Of a DNA stretch of 16,832 bases, positions 14,993-16,832 are shown piece after piece. Every line of letters starts with the position of its first letter. Position 1 is the first letter of the stretch. This stretch comes from Treponema sp. (GTDB lineage: Bacteria > Spirochaetota > Spirochaetia > Treponematales > Treponemataceae). The position numbers and the translations under genes are program-made. The notes beneath the pieces were generated by a model. The model did not search any database, was not told where the DNA came from, and saw only the letters and a program-made list of their open reading frames with translations. The stretch lies in the NCBI GenBank assembly GCA_021442965.1, contig JABUUX010000402.1, forward strand, positions 1 to 16,832, given 5' to 3'.

Positions 14993-15676
14993 TTAATTCA
15001 ACACAAACTCTTTTAATTTCAAATAGTTATGGAAAACAAAATCCGGTTCTTTGGGACATCCTTTCCAAAAATAATCCCACTTTGTAGCAAACCATGCTGC
15101 TTTCATTCCAACATTTTTGGATCCCATAACATCGTATTTTAAGCTGTTACCGACATACAGAATCTCTTCGGGTTTTACCCCAAGTTTTTCTGCCATAGCC
15201 TTAAAAGCATCCGGTAAAGGTTTTAGAGCCCCGCAGGCTTCTGTTCCAAGCAGTAAATCACAGTAAGGTTTGAATCCCCACAATTCACCTTTCTGCTCTG
15301 GAGGAAAATCTGAAAGAAGAGCAATTTTAAATCCTGCCTCTTTAAAAGATTTTATTGTTTCCAAAGAATTTCTGCATGGTGTTATTCTGGCAAAATAAGG
15401 CATAAGTCCTTCATAAATGATTTTATCAAGAAGTGATTGAGCTTCTTCGGCAGTAACATTAAGTCGTTTTGCCATAAACCCGGCCTGTACTTTTGAAAAA
15501 TCATCTACCTGTGAAATCTTGCGTAAATCTTTTCGGGCAAGACCGTAATGAGCAAAGAAGTAAATATGTCTTAAGAAATGTCCTGTTATACGGAAATTAA
15601 GCTGCCAGTTTTTATACAAAGTACCGTCAATGTCAAAAGCAACAGCCTTTATCTCACCCAAATTTCCTATTACCAA
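14993..15676 (-). CDS. HAD-superfamily hydrolase (phosphatase-like)
   Basis: A soluble HAD hydrolase of subfamily I type. In 227-residue numbering, motif I is FDIDGT (Asp15 nucleophile, Asp17), followed by a helical cap domain (about 25-105), motif II LLSDF (Ser122), motif III Lys152 (ALKPLPDAF) and motif IV VGNSLKYDVMGS (Asp182). The usual GDS of motif IV is GNS, with the later Asp kept. The substrate is unknown; phosphoglycolate- or nucleotide-phosphatase-like activities are typical of this group. No ATG fits. A TTG at 15676 with AAGGA seven bases upstream is my preferred start, and another TTG at 15703 would add nine residues but has no ribosome binding site. It lies between the helicase and the coiled-coil gene, probably in one transcript. 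Confidence 0.82.
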   Translation of the reverse strand: MVIGNLGEIKAVAFDIDGTLYKNWQLNFRITGHFLRHIYFFAHYGLARKDLRKISQVDDFSKVQAGFMAKRLNVTAEEAQSLLDKIIYEGLMPYFARITPCRNSLETIKSFKEAGFKIALLSDFPPEQKGELWGFKPYCDLLLGTEACGALKPLPDAFKAMAEKLGVKPEEILYVGNSLKYDVMGSKNVGMKAAWFATKWDYFWKGCPKEPDFVFHNYLKLKEFVLN

Positions 15677-15740
15677 ATTTTTTTCCTTATTTTCAGATAT
15701 CAACAGTTAATTGTACAATAAAGTGGTAAATTTCACAATG

Positions 15741-16832
<1,092 letters not shown>

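Noticed and set aside
15704..15730. Possible second copy of the 7-base-unit repeat (CAGTTAATTGTACAATA)
   Set aside because: It resembles a piece of the helicase element but has no regular 7-base array or inverted partner. Similarity at this length is expected in AT-rich DNA.

Overview
The window looks like chromosomal DNA from a spirochaete, most likely a host-associated Treponema. The basis is AT-rich sequence, spirochaete-style lipoproteins, a CarD regulator directly followed by an IspD-IspF fusion gene (an arrangement I recall from Treponema), and a very long membrane-anchored coiled-coil protein of the type annotated as 'SpiroCoCo' in treponemes. The species cannot be fixed from the sequence alone. 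Coding density is high, with no gene-free stretch over 300 bases. I see no rRNA, tRNA, CRISPR array, transposase or phage gene.

Layout, left to right. (1) The 5' part of a secreted ABC-transporter solute-binding protein gene, minus strand, running off the left edge. (2) A two-gene minus-strand operon for a heterodimeric ABC exporter with one degenerate and one canonical ATPase site. (3) Divergent from it, a plus-strand pair, carD-like and ispDF, with overlapping ends. The carD-like promoter lies so close to the ATG that the mRNA may be leaderless. The pair ends at a strong bidirectional terminator shared with the converging genes. (4) A minus-strand cell-envelope operon: an omptin-family outer-membrane protease with its catalytic residues visible, an 851-residue lipoprotein of unknown function, and a small lipoprotein with a DUF1566/Lcl-like domain. 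It has its own good promoter. (5) Upstream on the same strand, a run of three genes: a DEAD-box RNA helicase (5' end outside the window), a HAD-family phosphatase and the 1392-residue coiled-coil protein.

How the genes relate. The omptin and two lipoproteins are closely spaced (12 and 18 bases), share one promoter and are all exported, so a shared surface or envelope role is likely, although a functional link is inference. carD-ispDF joins a global RNA-polymerase regulator to isoprenoid precursor synthesis. The helicase-HAD-coiled-coil set may be one transcript.

Most worth a second look: the omptin in a non-enterobacterial envelope operon with an orphan lipoprotein; a 126-base palindromic element made of 7-base units that sits in frame inside the helicase gene; a run of nine 11-residue repeats in the coiled-coil protein; the possibly leaderless carD-like mRNA; and a four-codon leader ORF whose stop overlaps the start of the DUF1566-like gene.
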